Assembly: GCA_001871905.1 (NCBI GenBank)
Contig: MNUG01000040.1
Coordinates: 1-64,000 of the forward strand
Length of the DNA: 64,000 bases
Reading direction: 5' to 3'
Source of the DNA: Alphaproteobacteria bacterium CG1_02_46_17
GTDB taxonomy: Bacteria; Pseudomonadota; Alphaproteobacteria; Micavibrionales; Micavibrionaceae
Positions 8,053 through 16,584 of this stretch are shown here, in pieces. The position numbers and the translations under genes were made by a program. Under the pieces are notes generated by a model. It did no database searches, was not told where the DNA came from, and was given only the letters and a program-made list of their open reading frames with translations. Positions within the stretch are counted from its first letter, which is position 1. Each line of letters begins with the position of its first letter.

Positions 8053-9297
8053 TTAGCGGTAAATCCGGTATGATCCATTACCAAGAGGCTGGATTTTATA
8101 TCCTTTGGCAAGCAATTCGGATTGGAAAAATGCCCAGTCTTTATATAAGACATCCAGTTCGGCCTCATGCACTTTGACCGAGACAATCTTATACTGATCA
8201 ACCGATGATGAATTTTTCAGGAAACTCTGTAACATGCTCCATTCCGGAATGCTGTTATAAACAGCCCTGATCCGCGTTGCTCCGGTCATGGAAAATGATG
8301 GGATAGTATGAGGTACAGATGGGTTCTGATAGGTTTGCTGGTACGGAGGGGGCGTGTTTCCAGTTGCGGCAACCGGATCTTCTATCTTGGTATCTTGCTG
8401 TCTATCGACAGTAACAGCATCATTTTGTTGTTGGACATTCCTATTCTGGTAGTTAACAGGTTTCCATTGACCACCCAGAGCATCGACGATCATTTGTGCG
8501 CCCTTGGTGTAAATTGTCCCCTCCGTCGAAGCAAAGGCGTTTGAAACCGGAATAGTTTTGACCAGCTCGACCCTTCCCAGATCTGTGCGGTACATATCCA
8601 AAAAAGATGTGTCCGGATTCGCTTTGCCGCCAGAGCGGATATCTACAACCACGACTTCATCCATGCCGTACCGTTCCCTGATCTTTCGAATAGAGGACAT
8701 GGACAACAAATTCGGGTTCTTTTCCCAGACATCAGTTTGATCGGAGATATTACCCTGTGGCAGGATCATCCCCGTTGCAGGCAAGGTCGGATTTTTCATC
8801 AAAGCCTGCCATAGATAATTACGTTCCTTATTCCACAAGAACGGGCCGGAAGCATCTACCGTAAAGGGCAGGATCAACAATTTCGAAGATTTTACCCCCT
8901 CATTTTCCGAAGCTGCTTCGGGTGATCTCGCAACATTCTGACCAAAATATCCGTTAATAGCCGATGGGCGGAACCTGATGGTAAAACTGCCCAGATAGCG
9001 TTTGGTCGAAAGTTGTTCTTTTTCGATTTCAAAATCCTGAACCATGCTGGCAATCATATCTTGTGATGGAGATGGGCGATCTCCATACCCCATACGAGAG
9101 GACAATTGAGCGAACGCTTTGTTCTGCGCCTCTATAAAAGCCCTATCCCGTGCCTTGACCGAACTGGTATCCGTCACATCAACGGCAACGTTACGAACTT
9201 CGTACGGGTTATACGAAGTTTGTGCCTGAACCTCCCCTTTGATCGGGAACAGAAGAAAAATTGCAGTCAAAAGAAGAGAAAATGCTATACGGCTCAT
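8053..9297 (-). CDS. DUF2066 domain-containing exported protein
   Basis: A 414-residue periplasmic protein matching DUF2066, a family of unknown function often found beside perM/hda in alphaproteobacteria. A Sec signal peptide is visible (FSLLLTAIFLLF core, likely cut after VQA). The middle is a mixed alpha/beta domain, and a low-complexity Gln/Pro-rich linker (about residues 290-340) precedes a C-terminal domain. A TTG 30 nt upstream (9327) would add FRRFA-type basic residues; the ATG at 9297 is preferred, although neither has a clear ribosome site. It is divergent from purM and heads the perM-hdaA transcript. Confidence 0.75.
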   Translation of the reverse strand: MSRIAFSLLLTAIFLLFPIKGEVQAQTSYNPYEVRNVAVDVTDTSSVKARDRAFIEAQNKAFAQLSSRMGYGDRPSPSQDMIASMVQDFEIEKEQLSTKRYLGSFTIRFRPSAINGYFGQNVARSPEAASENEGVKSSKLLILPFTVDASGPFLWNKERNYLWQALMKNPTLPATGMILPQGNISDQTDVWEKNPNLLSMSSIRKIRERYGMDEVVVVDIRSGGKANPDTSFLDMYRTDLGRVELVKTIPVSNAFASTEGTIYTKGAQMIVDALGGQWKPVNYQNRNVQQQNDAVTVDRQQDTKIEDPVAATGNTPPPYQQTYQNPSVPHTIPSFSMTGATRIRAVYNSIPEWSMLQSFLKNSSSVDQYKIVSVKVHEAELDVLYKDWAFFQSELLAKGYKIQPLGNGSYRIYR

Positions 9298-9384
9298 GGC
9301 AAAACGTCTAAATAATGTGGTTATCAAAGGTCATGTTTTAGGAACTGGCCTGTTTATACCTGACCTGTTTATAATAGAAAGGCC

Positions 9385-10455
9385 ATGTTTTCAATGAAAC
9401 AGAGCGCATATAAAGACTCCGGCGTTGATATCGAAGCGGGCGATGCCTTGGTCGAGAGAATAAAACCTATGGCAAAATCTACGCATCGCGCTGGAATCAT
9501 GGGCGGTTTAGGTGGTTTTGGCGCATTATTTGATGTGAAGGCCGCCGGATACCAAGATCCAGTGATTGTCTCTTCCACAGACGGTGTCGGCACCAAGATC
9601 CGCGTGGCGATTGACTGTAATATCCATAATACTGTTGGGGTTGATCTGGTAGCGATGTGTGTCAATGATCTGATCGTTCAAGGGGCAGAACCGCTGTTCT
9701 TTCTTGATTACTTTGCATCATCCAAACTCAATGTTGATGTTGCCGCAGATGTCGTATCAGGCATTGCCGAAGGGTGTCGTCAGGCTGGATGCGCGTTGAT
9801 TGGGGGAGAAACCGCTGAAATGCCCGGCATGTATGCCGAGGGTGATTATGACCTTGCCGGATTTACTGTTGGGGCGGTAGAACGCAATAAAATGCTGACT
9901 GGCCAGCATATTCAGGAGGGAGATATTGTCCTTGGTCTTGCCGCCAGCGGGCTTCATTCCAATGGTTTTTCTCTGGTTAGAAAATTGATCGCCGATCAAT
10001 CGCTTACCTATCAGTCTCCTCTGCCTTACGATACGGATCGTAAAATTTCGGATGAGGTTCTAATTCCAACCCGCATTTATATTAAATCCCTATTGCCTTT
10101 GGTTCAAAACACCTCCCTGATTAAAGGGTTGGCCAATATCACAGGAGGAGGCCTGCTCGAAAATATTCCCCGCGTCATCCCCGAAGGCCTTGCCATTGAT
10201 CTGGATGCGTCCGCTTGGGAGTTGCCTCCTGTTTTCCGCTGGTTAAAGCAAGCCGGACAGATTGGAAATGAGGATCTGGCTCGTACTCTCAATTGTGGAA
10301 TTGGTATGGTGGCTATCGTCCGTGACGCCGATGTTACTGAAGTTATCAAGCTTCTGACCGATGCCGGAGAAACCGTTTTTTCGATTGGGAAAATTCTTAC
10401 CAGTCCCCGCGAAACCCGGGTTCATATCCATCATATGGAAGAAAACTGGAACTAA
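9385..10455 (+). CDS. purM: Phosphoribosylformylglycinamidine cyclo-ligase
   Basis: Catalyses ATP-dependent ring closure of FGAM to AIR, the fifth step of purine synthesis. The 356 residues fit the family (about 345). Diagnostic blocks: [11 protein letters not shown] at the N-terminus, [19 protein letters not shown] (nucleotide loop), [12 protein letters not shown] and [13 protein letters not shown]. An AAAGG site lies close to the first ATG; the ATG at 9394 is an equally possible start. It is divergent from the DUF2066 gene, and its stop is separated from the purN start by one base, so the two are coupled. Confidence 0.95.
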   Translation: MFSMKQSAYKDSGVDIEAGDALVERIKPMAKSTHRAGIMGGLGGFGALFDVKAAGYQDPVIVSSTDGVGTKIRVAIDCNIHNTVGVDLVAMCVNDLIVQGAEPLFFLDYFASSKLNVDVAADVVSGIAEGCRQAGCALIGGETAEMPGMYAEGDYDLAGFTVGAVERNKMLTGQHIQEGDIVLGLAASGLHSNGFSLVRKLIADQSLTYQSPLPYDTDRKISDEVLIPTRIYIKSLLPLVQNTSLIKGLANITGGGLLENIPRVIPEGLAIDLDASAWELPPVFRWLKQAGQIGNEDLARTLNCGIGMVAIVRDADVTEVIKLLTDAGETVFSIGKILTSPRETRVHIHHMEENWN

Positions 10456-10456
10456 T

Positions 10457-11083
10457 ATGTCTCAGCCCCTTTCCTCAAATAAGGACAAGATCGGACTGGC
10501 TGTTTTAATTTCAGGTCGTGGCAGTAACCTTCAATCCTTGATTGATGCCTCAAAATCACCGGACTATCCTGCTGAAATCCGCCTTGTCTTATGCAATATT
10601 CCAAATGTCTATGGAATTGAACGCGCCAGACAAGCAGGAATACCAGTTTCCGTTATTCCGCATAAAGATTTTGCAACGCGGGAAGATTTTGAACGCGCCA
10701 TGCTAAATGCTATGAAAGATTATGACATTGATCTGGTTTGTCAGGCTGGGTTTATGCGCATTCTAACTCCTGTCTTCATATCGGCATGGGGGCGTCGCCT
10801 TATCAATATCCATCCCTCTTTGTTGCCAAAATTCAAGGGTCTTCACACTCATGAACGCGCTATTGAAGCTGGTGAGACCGAGGCGGGGTGTACCATTCAT
10901 TATGTCACGGAAGGGGTAGATGAAGGCGAAGTTATCTTGCAGCACCGCGTTCCTGTTCTTCCCGATGATACCCCAGAGAGCCTTGCAGAACGTGTTCTGG
11001 GACAAGAACATCTCGCTTATCCGGAAGCTGTCCGCTTACTAGCGATTGACATTCTGGAAAACAAAAAATATTCCGCACACTAG
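10457..11083 (+). CDS. purN: Phosphoribosylglycinamide formyltransferase
   Basis: Transfers the formyl group of 10-formyl-tetrahydrofolate to GAR, the third step of purine synthesis. 208 residues, close to E. coli PurN (212). GRGSNLQSL binds the phosphate; NIHPSLLPKFKG holds the catalytic Asn and His; VDEGEVI holds the catalytic Asp. The frame opens earlier (10361) inside purM, but the start at 10457 directly follows the purM stop, matches the family N-terminus and has GGAA upstream. Confidence 0.95.
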   Translation: MSQPLSSNKDKIGLAVLISGRGSNLQSLIDASKSPDYPAEIRLVLCNIPNVYGIERARQAGIPVSVIPHKDFATREDFERAMLNAMKDYDIDLVCQAGFMRILTPVFISAWGRRLINIHPSLLPKFKGLHTHERAIEAGETEAGCTIHYVTEGVDEGEVILQHRVPVLPDDTPESLAERVLGQEHLAYPEAVRLLAIDILENKKYSAH

Positions 11084-11243
11084 TCCTCTCCCTCATATAC
11101 GCATTATTAATGTTTTTATCCCAAGGTATAGTTTGGGGCAGAGGATATTTGGGAGATGTTTTCCTAGAAATGTCCGTTTGCAAAACAGACTTAGACTAAA
11201 CAATTTTTTATTTATCCATCCATTATTCAGGCGCGTTATACGC

Positions 11244-14200
11244 ATGTATCACCATATATATCATCACGCTTTGACATCCAGTTCCATTTGCAAATCGTTG
11301 CGTTCCAAGCAGCGTTCCCTCGTTGCATGCCTTTGCTCGCTATTTGTTTTCTGGGTATTGATCGGGAACTGTTCCCCTGCCTTGTCACAAATTATCTCTA
11401 CGACACAGTCAAACGAGGATGTCCATTCTTCTCAATTTGCTCAAATGGGAACTCCCAATGCACCCCGCTCATATTCTTCAACAAAAACTGTGGCGGCTCC
11501 ATCTTCTGTGCAGTATTCAGGCGCGATCCTGAGTGACTTTACAGAGAGCCTCAAACTGAAGAACCGTTTTTATGTGATTGAAGATCCCAAGCAATCCATA
11601 TCAAAAATGCAGGTCGCAACAATTATTCGTACAGGAAAGCTATCCGAATATATCTGGACTTCAGACCATTACAATATGGGATACAAAGGGACGTCGGCAT
11701 GGCTGGTTTTTCCTATTTCAAGTATCAGTGACTTCACCAACTGGAAGCTTAGCTTTGGGACGCAGTTCGAAGGCCGTTATTCGACTCTCAAAACCTTCTC
11801 CATTTTTAATATGGCCACTGATAAATATATGTATCAGACGGACACGCTCAACCATCCATCCAAAATTGTTCCGCAAACCTTCAGGATCGAGGCGTTATCC
11901 CAGAACACAACTTATATAGTTGCCTATATTAAAAGCCCCCCGGCAATCTTGACTATAATATCTCCAGAAATTATCAATCCCCGCACAGAAACCCCTCTTC
12001 AGATTTGGAAAGAATGGATTGTTACTGCGCTATCACTTGCCGGTTTCATTTCGCTTCTGGCAATCTTCAAGGCTACACGCAATACGTCTTATGTCTTTTT
12101 AGCCATCATCTGGCTTTTGATTTTTATCCAACACCAACTGGTTACGACCTTTCTCTATGTTGATATTATAGAGAACGATATGCTCATTCCGTTGACGTGG
12201 ACATTTATTCCGTTTTTGTTGTTAGCTGCTTTATGGACCTCGCCAGGAGCAAGGGATGATTTGCCTCCTGCGCTAATTATTGGTGCCGCCTGTCTATTTA
12301 TGATTTCCTCGATCACTGGGCTGATCCTGATGCATCCAGCTCCAAGTCTCTCCGCCTTTCTACTCTATATGCCACTTGGATTGTCCTGCATATTGATCAC
12401 TTTTTCCACATGGCCTTTTATCATCGCGGGGAGACGCACAGAATTACTCTGTCTTGCTACATCATCCCTATTTCTAGGCCTAATGGTGTTATCGATTGCC
12501 GTCATATCTCTGGGATTTATAGCTGACAATTCTTTTAACCTGATGATGGGTGAAATTTTTCTATCCTTATCTATTCTTTCGTCCGCCCTTTTCTCAAGTG
12601 GGCGCAAAGAGTCCGGAACAACTCTAAGAAACTTGATCGTCAAAAATGACTCTTATGAAGATGATAGAAACTCAATAGAATCTTCCCCTCTCAAAGAAGC
12701 CAAGGAACTTTCTGAACATAAGCGACTAATTCAAGTTCTCGAAAAAGAACGTCAGAATATGGCAGAGATGCAATTACAAACAGCGCGACAAACCGAAGAA
12801 ATGCGCAAATCTAAAGAGGCTGCCGATGAAGCGAATCGGGCCAAATCGGCATTTCTGGCCATTGTGAGCCATGAGATTCGTACCCCGATGACTGGTATTA
12901 TGGGTATGATCCGATTATTGCAAGATACACATATCACAAAAGAACAAAGGGAATATGTTTCGACCATTAAAGATTCCGGTGATGCCATGCTGGCTTTGCT
13001 GAATGACATTCTGGATTATGAGAAGATTGAAAGCGGCAAAATGGAGCTCGAGATTCTCAACTGTGATATACGGCGTCTTGCCCGTAGTATTCATACGTTG
13101 ATGAGTGGCCATGCTGCGTCCAAAAATGTTGATTTAGTTCTAGAACTGGATCCTGCTGTTCCAACATGGATCAAATGCGACCCAACCCGTTTGCGTCAGG
13201 TCATTCTCAATCTTTTGAATAATGCCATTAAGTTCACGGGCAAGGGCGCTGTCTATTTGCGCCTGCGAAATCTCACCAGTGATGAACTGTCCGCGCAAGG
13301 CATATACCAGCTTTACTTTGCTGTTCAGGATTCAGGCATCGGAATTAGTCCGGAAGCACAAAGAAAGCTCTTTATGCCATTCTCTCAGGCCAATACCAGC
13401 ATTACCCGCAAATATGGTGGAACAGGCCTAGGGCTGGCTATTTGTAAACGCCTGATCGAAACAATGGGTGGTGGAATCAGCATTAGCAGCAAAGAAGGAG
13501 AAGGCAGCACTTTCTTCTTTACCTTGAATTTGCCAAGCGGCGAGGAAGATGCGGATGACCAATCCGGTGCCGCACAACAGGAAATTTCAGAGTCTTTATC
13601 TCAAGGATTTTCCAAACATCTGCATATCTTGATTGTGGATGATAACGGCATCAATCAGAAAGTTCTGGCAGGATTTATTTCAAAACTCGGGGGCGGATAC
13701 AAAACTGCCAGCACGGGGCAGGAAGCGCTTTCCCTCCTTTCTCAAAATCATTTCGACTTAATTCTGATGGATATTGAGCTTCCGGATATGAATGGTATGG
13801 AAGTGACACAAAAAATCAGAGGGCTCAATCTGAAAAACAAGTCTTCCATCCCCATTTCAGCCCTTTCGGGAAATGTCGGAGATGATGATATAAAGGCCTA
13901 TATTGCTTCAGGTATGAATGATTTTGCGCCAAAACCTATTACGCTCGAGAAACTGTCCGAATTGATGCACAAAGCAGATCACAAATTTCCGTTTCAATGG
14001 AATCTGGATTTGATCTCTGCGGATACCATAGCTCCAGCGGAAGAAATACAACTCCCAAAACAAAGTGATGACCTTCCCTCTTCTTCATCTTTAGAAGATA
14101 CTTACGATGCACCTGAAAATCTGACCATGTCCGCAGATGAAATTGATCCGTTCGTAACCGTGGAACAAATTGAGCCTGCGCCCTCTACTGAAGACCACTC

Positions 14201-14702
14201 CCTGATCGAAACAGATGTCAGCTTTCTTGGCCTTGACGATGTGGATCTTGATGAGGACGAAGATTCTTTTGCTATGGCGGTTCGAAAATTTGAGGAGCAA
14301 GAAAGCCAGAAAAAATCTATGGATCAAACCGAGCTTGATCCAAATTCCGTGGCCGCCTATGGACTGGATGAGGAAATGCTCAAATCCCTGACAACAGGTC
14401 TCCCGCCTGAAGTTATGCAGGACATTCTTGTCGGGTTTTATGAAAAAGCTGACGAGCTGGTTGCCGCAATCGGCATGGCCTATCTGGAAGGCAACGCCAA
14501 GGATCTTAAGGCCAGAGCCCATGAACTTAAAGGAATGGCAGGAAACTTCGGTTTCCGCACTGTAAGCTCCATGTGTTCCACGATTGAGGCAGCCGCCAAG
14601 GACGATCAACTGGCCGCCGCCAAAAGCGATGTGGAACATTTGGGCGAGACCTACGCCATGTCCAGAGGTCATTTATCCCAATGGCTTGCAGAAAAACAAT
14701 AA
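11244..14702 (+). CDS. 7TMR-DISM hybrid sensor histidine kinase with receiver and HPt
   Basis: A 1152-residue inner-membrane multistep phosphorelay kinase. A signal-anchor segment (ACLCSLFVFWVLIG) is followed by a periplasmic beta-rich domain resembling 7TMR-DISMED2 (about residues 90-260), seven membrane helices (about 265-480), a coiled coil, HisKA with SHEIRTPM (phospho-acceptor His543), an ATPase domain with N box (NLLNNAIKF) and G boxes (DSGIGIS, GTGLGL), a receiver (phospho-acceptor Asp843 in LMDIELPD), an acidic linker and a C-terminal HPt with AHELKGMAGNFG (His1093). An upstream in-frame ATG at 11046 overlaps purN; the ATG at 11244 just before the signal segment is preferred, though its ribosome site is poor. 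No response regulator lies nearby, so its output is elsewhere. The ligand is unknown. Confidence 0.88.
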   Translation: MYHHIYHHALTSSSICKSLRSKQRSLVACLCSLFVFWVLIGNCSPALSQIISTTQSNEDVHSSQFAQMGTPNAPRSYSSTKTVAAPSSVQYSGAILSDFTESLKLKNRFYVIEDPKQSISKMQVATIIRTGKLSEYIWTSDHYNMGYKGTSAWLVFPISSISDFTNWKLSFGTQFEGRYSTLKTFSIFNMATDKYMYQTDTLNHPSKIVPQTFRIEALSQNTTYIVAYIKSPPAILTIISPEIINPRTETPLQIWKEWIVTALSLAGFISLLAIFKATRNTSYVFLAIIWLLIFIQHQLVTTFLYVDIIENDMLIPLTWTFIPFLLLAALWTSPGARDDLPPALIIGAACLFMISSITGLILMHPAPSLSAFLLYMPLGLSCILITFSTWPFIIAGRRTELLCLATSSLFLGLMVLSIAVISLGFIADNSFNLMMGEIFLSLSILSSALFSSGRKESGTTLRNLIVKNDSYEDDRNSIESSPLKEAKELSEHKRLIQVLEKERQNMAEMQLQTARQTEEMRKSKEAADEANRAKSAFLAIVSHEIRTPMTGIMGMIRLLQDTHITKEQREYVSTIKDSGDAMLALLNDILDYEKIESGKMELEILNCDIRRLARSIHTLMSGHAASKNVDLVLELDPAVPTWIKCDPTRLRQVILNLLNNAIKFTGKGAVYLRLRNLTSDELSAQGIYQLYFAVQDSGIGISPEAQRKLFMPFSQANTSITRKYGGTGLGLAICKRLIETMGGGISISSKEGEGSTFFFTLNLPSGEEDADDQSGAAQQEISESLSQGFSKHLHILIVDDNGINQKVLAGFISKLGGGYKTASTGQEALSLLSQNHFDLILMDIELPDMNGMEVTQKIRGLNLKNKSSIPISALSGNVGDDDIKAYIASGMNDFAPKPITLEKLSELMHKADHKFPFQWNLDLISADTIAPAEEIQLPKQSDDLPSSSSLEDTYDAPENLTMSADEIDPFVTVEQIEPAPSTEDHSLIETDVSFLGLDDVDLDEDEDSFAMAVRKFEEQESQKKSMDQTELDPNSVAAYGLDEEMLKSLTTGLPPEVMQDILVGFYEKADELVAAIGMAYLEGNAKDLKARAHELKGMAGNFGFRTVSSMCSTIEAAAKDDQLAAAKSDVEHLGETYAMSRGHLSQWLAEKQ

Positions 14703-14766
14703 TTTACGATTTTTGATCTTGCGTTCCAGTTCTGAATTGTGTAGTTTCTGGCTCGCTTTAGAGGAT

Positions 14767-14841
14767 TGGGGCGTCGCCAAGTGGTAAGGCACCGGTTTTT
14801 GGTACCGGCATTCGTTGGTTCGAATCCAGCCGCCCCAGCCA
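14767..14841 (+). tRNA. tRNA-Gln (anticodon TTG)
   Basis: A complete cloverleaf: acceptor arm TGGGGCG/CGCCCCA, anticodon stem CCGGT/ACCGG with loop TTTTGGT placing TTG at positions 34-36, T-arm loop GGTTCGAATCC, discriminator G and encoded CCA. It lies 64 nt downstream of the hybrid kinase gene. Confidence 0.95.
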
Positions 14842-15149
14842 TCTAATCATCAGTTTTCCGTTTCATGAGAACAATATCCCTGTTAGCCCCGTAATTTGGA
14901 CGGTATTGGCGCATACGGGCATTACCAGCATAAAGTTTGAGTTCTTCGCAACTTCTTGCGAAGAACTACTTCACTAATCCCTGTAAAATCTCTGTTAAAC
15001 AGAGAATAAGAAGAGATAGAGAATATTCCACCGAAATCACGCTGCTGAACACGCCTATCTATAGCTGATCACCACACACACCGCGCATTTAATCTCACAT
15101 CTCTATACTTACACCACCACTCTACCTTGTCAGTTTACATCTGGTCCAT
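14842..15149. other. Gene-free interval with two perfect hairpins
   Basis: About 300 bp with no credible coding frame. It holds a perfect 12-bp inverted repeat with a 4-nt loop (AGTTCTTCGCAA/TTGCGAAGAACT, 14940-14967) and a second hairpin TCTCTGT-TAA-ACAGAGA near 14987-15003. Neither is followed by a convincing T-run on either strand, so ordinary terminators are doubtful. The DNA nearest the esterase gene is unstructured. Confidence 0.5.
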
Positions 15150-15893
15150 TCACTTTTTATGGTCAGGGCCTAACAACTCTTTAACAAGCGGCGCGATATT
15201 TTCAACCATAACGGCGACCCCCTTCTGGTTGGGATGCATCCCGTCCGTTTGATTCATTTCAGGTGACAGGGCGACTCCTTCCAGAAAGAATGGGTAGAGG
15301 CTCACATCATATTCTTTGGCTAGATTTGTATATATTTTATTGAAATTTCCACGGAAAAGTATGGAATATTGAGCTGGAGCTCGCATCCCTGCAAGAAGAG
15401 TTGGGATATTCTTCTGGCGGAGCTGTTCCAGAATACTGGCCAGATTTTTTTTTGTAGAGTCAACAGGAAGACCGCGTAACATATCATTCGCCCCCAAGGC
15501 CACAATGACGAGGTCAGGAGTTTGGTCTCCCTCCAAAGCCCACTCCAGACGGGATAACCCGCCCGCGGTTGTGTCACCCGAAACACCGGCATTATCAACC
15601 TGAACATCCAGTCCATCTTCTTGTAAGGCGATTTGCAATTGTTCCGGAAAGCCTTGGCCGCCTTCCAGCCCATATCCGGATGTCAGGCTATCCCCCAGAA
15701 CAACAACCCGTTTGCTGGCAGCATGGGCAGGGTTAATCTCCATAAGGAAGAAGGATATAAGGAGGGCCGCCATAAAAATGGTTCCCCACAGTATCCTTTC
15801 TGTTGATTTAAACCTAGTTTGATCTATGTCATGGATGTATATTTGCGCACGCGCCGCGCGAGTATAGACAGGTACAAAAACAGGCTGTTTCAT
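15150..15893 (-). CDS. GDSL/SGNH esterase, TesA-like (arylesterase / lysophospholipase)
   Basis: A 247-residue SGNH hydrolase of the TesA/arylesterase family acting on acyl esters or thioesters in the periplasm. Block I VLGDSLTSGYGL has the nucleophile Ser, block II the Gly in GVSGDTTAGG, block III GANDMLRG, and block V DGMHPNQKG the catalytic Asp-His. The first 60 residues hold a basic stretch and a hydrophobic segment (LWGTIFMAALLISFFLM) ending PAHA, read as an uncommonly long signal peptide. The ATG at 15893 has a strong AAGGAG seven bases upstream; the ATG at 15776 is the alternative and would leave a short signal peptide. It is divergent from the ABC genes, the same arrangement as E. coli tesA-ybbA. 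Confidence 0.85.
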   Translation of the reverse strand: MKQPVFVPVYTRAARAQIYIHDIDQTRFKSTERILWGTIFMAALLISFFLMEINPAHAASKRVVVLGDSLTSGYGLEGGQGFPEQLQIALQEDGLDVQVDNAGVSGDTTAGGLSRLEWALEGDQTPDLVIVALGANDMLRGLPVDSTKKNLASILEQLRQKNIPTLLAGMRAPAQYSILFRGNFNKIYTNLAKEYDVSLYPFFLEGVALSPEMNQTDGMHPNQKGVAVMVENIAPLVKELLGPDHKK

Positions 15894-16584
15894 GCAAAAT
15901 CTCCTTCAATTAGAATCTATATCAGTTTCCCTTACAAACAATGGGCAAAAAATTTCTATCCTTGACCGAATTAGCCTTGGCATCCCGCAAGGGAAGATGG
16001 TGGCGATTGTAGGCCCTTCTGGTTCAGGCAAAACCACCCTGTTGATGGCGTGCTCCGGATTGATCCCTGTATCGTCCGGACATATAGCTTTTGATGGTAC
16101 AAAACTTCCGCTCGGGGATGAGCAGGCCATGACCTCATGGCGCCAGAAAAATGCAGGGATCATCTTCCAGAATTTTCATCTTCTTCCATCGCAGACTGCC
16201 CTTGAAAATGTTGCGATATCTTTGGAATTGCGCGGTGATAAGGATGCTTTTGATAAGGCGCGGGAGACACTGCATCATCTAGGGTTGGGACACCGGCTGG
16301 ATCACCTTCCAGGAGCTTTATCTGGGGGTGAACAACAACGTGTGGCCTTAGGGCGTGCAATTGTAGGAACTCCACCGCTTCTGCTGGCAGATGAACCGAC
16401 AGGAAATCTGGATCAGGAAAATGGTCACCATGTTATGGAGCTTTTAGAAAATCAGGTCCGGCATCACGGAACAACACTTCTGCTTATTACGCATGATCCC
16501 GTATTGGCTGCGCGGTGCGATATGCAGGTTCATATTCTTGATGGAGGTATCAAAGATATTTCAGGGACAGGAAAAACAGTATGA
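15892..16584 (+). CDS. ABC transporter ATP-binding protein, YbbA-like
   Basis: A 230-residue ATPase subunit of the MacB/LolD/YbbA branch. Walker A GPSGSGKTT, Q-loop IIFQNFHLLP, signature LSGGEQQRV, Walker [13 protein letters not shown] and H-loop ITHD are all intact. It overlaps the permease gene by 4 nt. Its start codon overlaps the start codon of the divergent esterase gene; an AGG site lies seven bases before the ATG. YbbA/YbbP systems are thought to work on envelope substrates rather than import, but the substrate is not established. Confidence 0.88.
   Translation: MQNLLQLESISVSLTNNGQKISILDRISLGIPQGKMVAIVGPSGSGKTTLLMACSGLIPVSSGHIAFDGTKLPLGDEQAMTSWRQKNAGIIFQNFHLLPSQTALENVAISLELRGDKDAFDKARETLHHLGLGHRLDHLPGALSGGEQQRVALGRAIVGTPPLLLADEPTGNLDQENGHHVMELLENQVRHHGTTLLLITHDPVLAARCDMQVHILDGGIKDISGTGKTV

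Noticed and set aside
10361-10456. 32-codon upstream extension of purN
   Set aside because: It lies inside purM; the ATG one base after the purM stop matches the PurN family start.
14940-14967. Inverted repeat as an insertion-sequence remnant
   Set aside because: No transposase fragment or target-site duplication is visible nearby.
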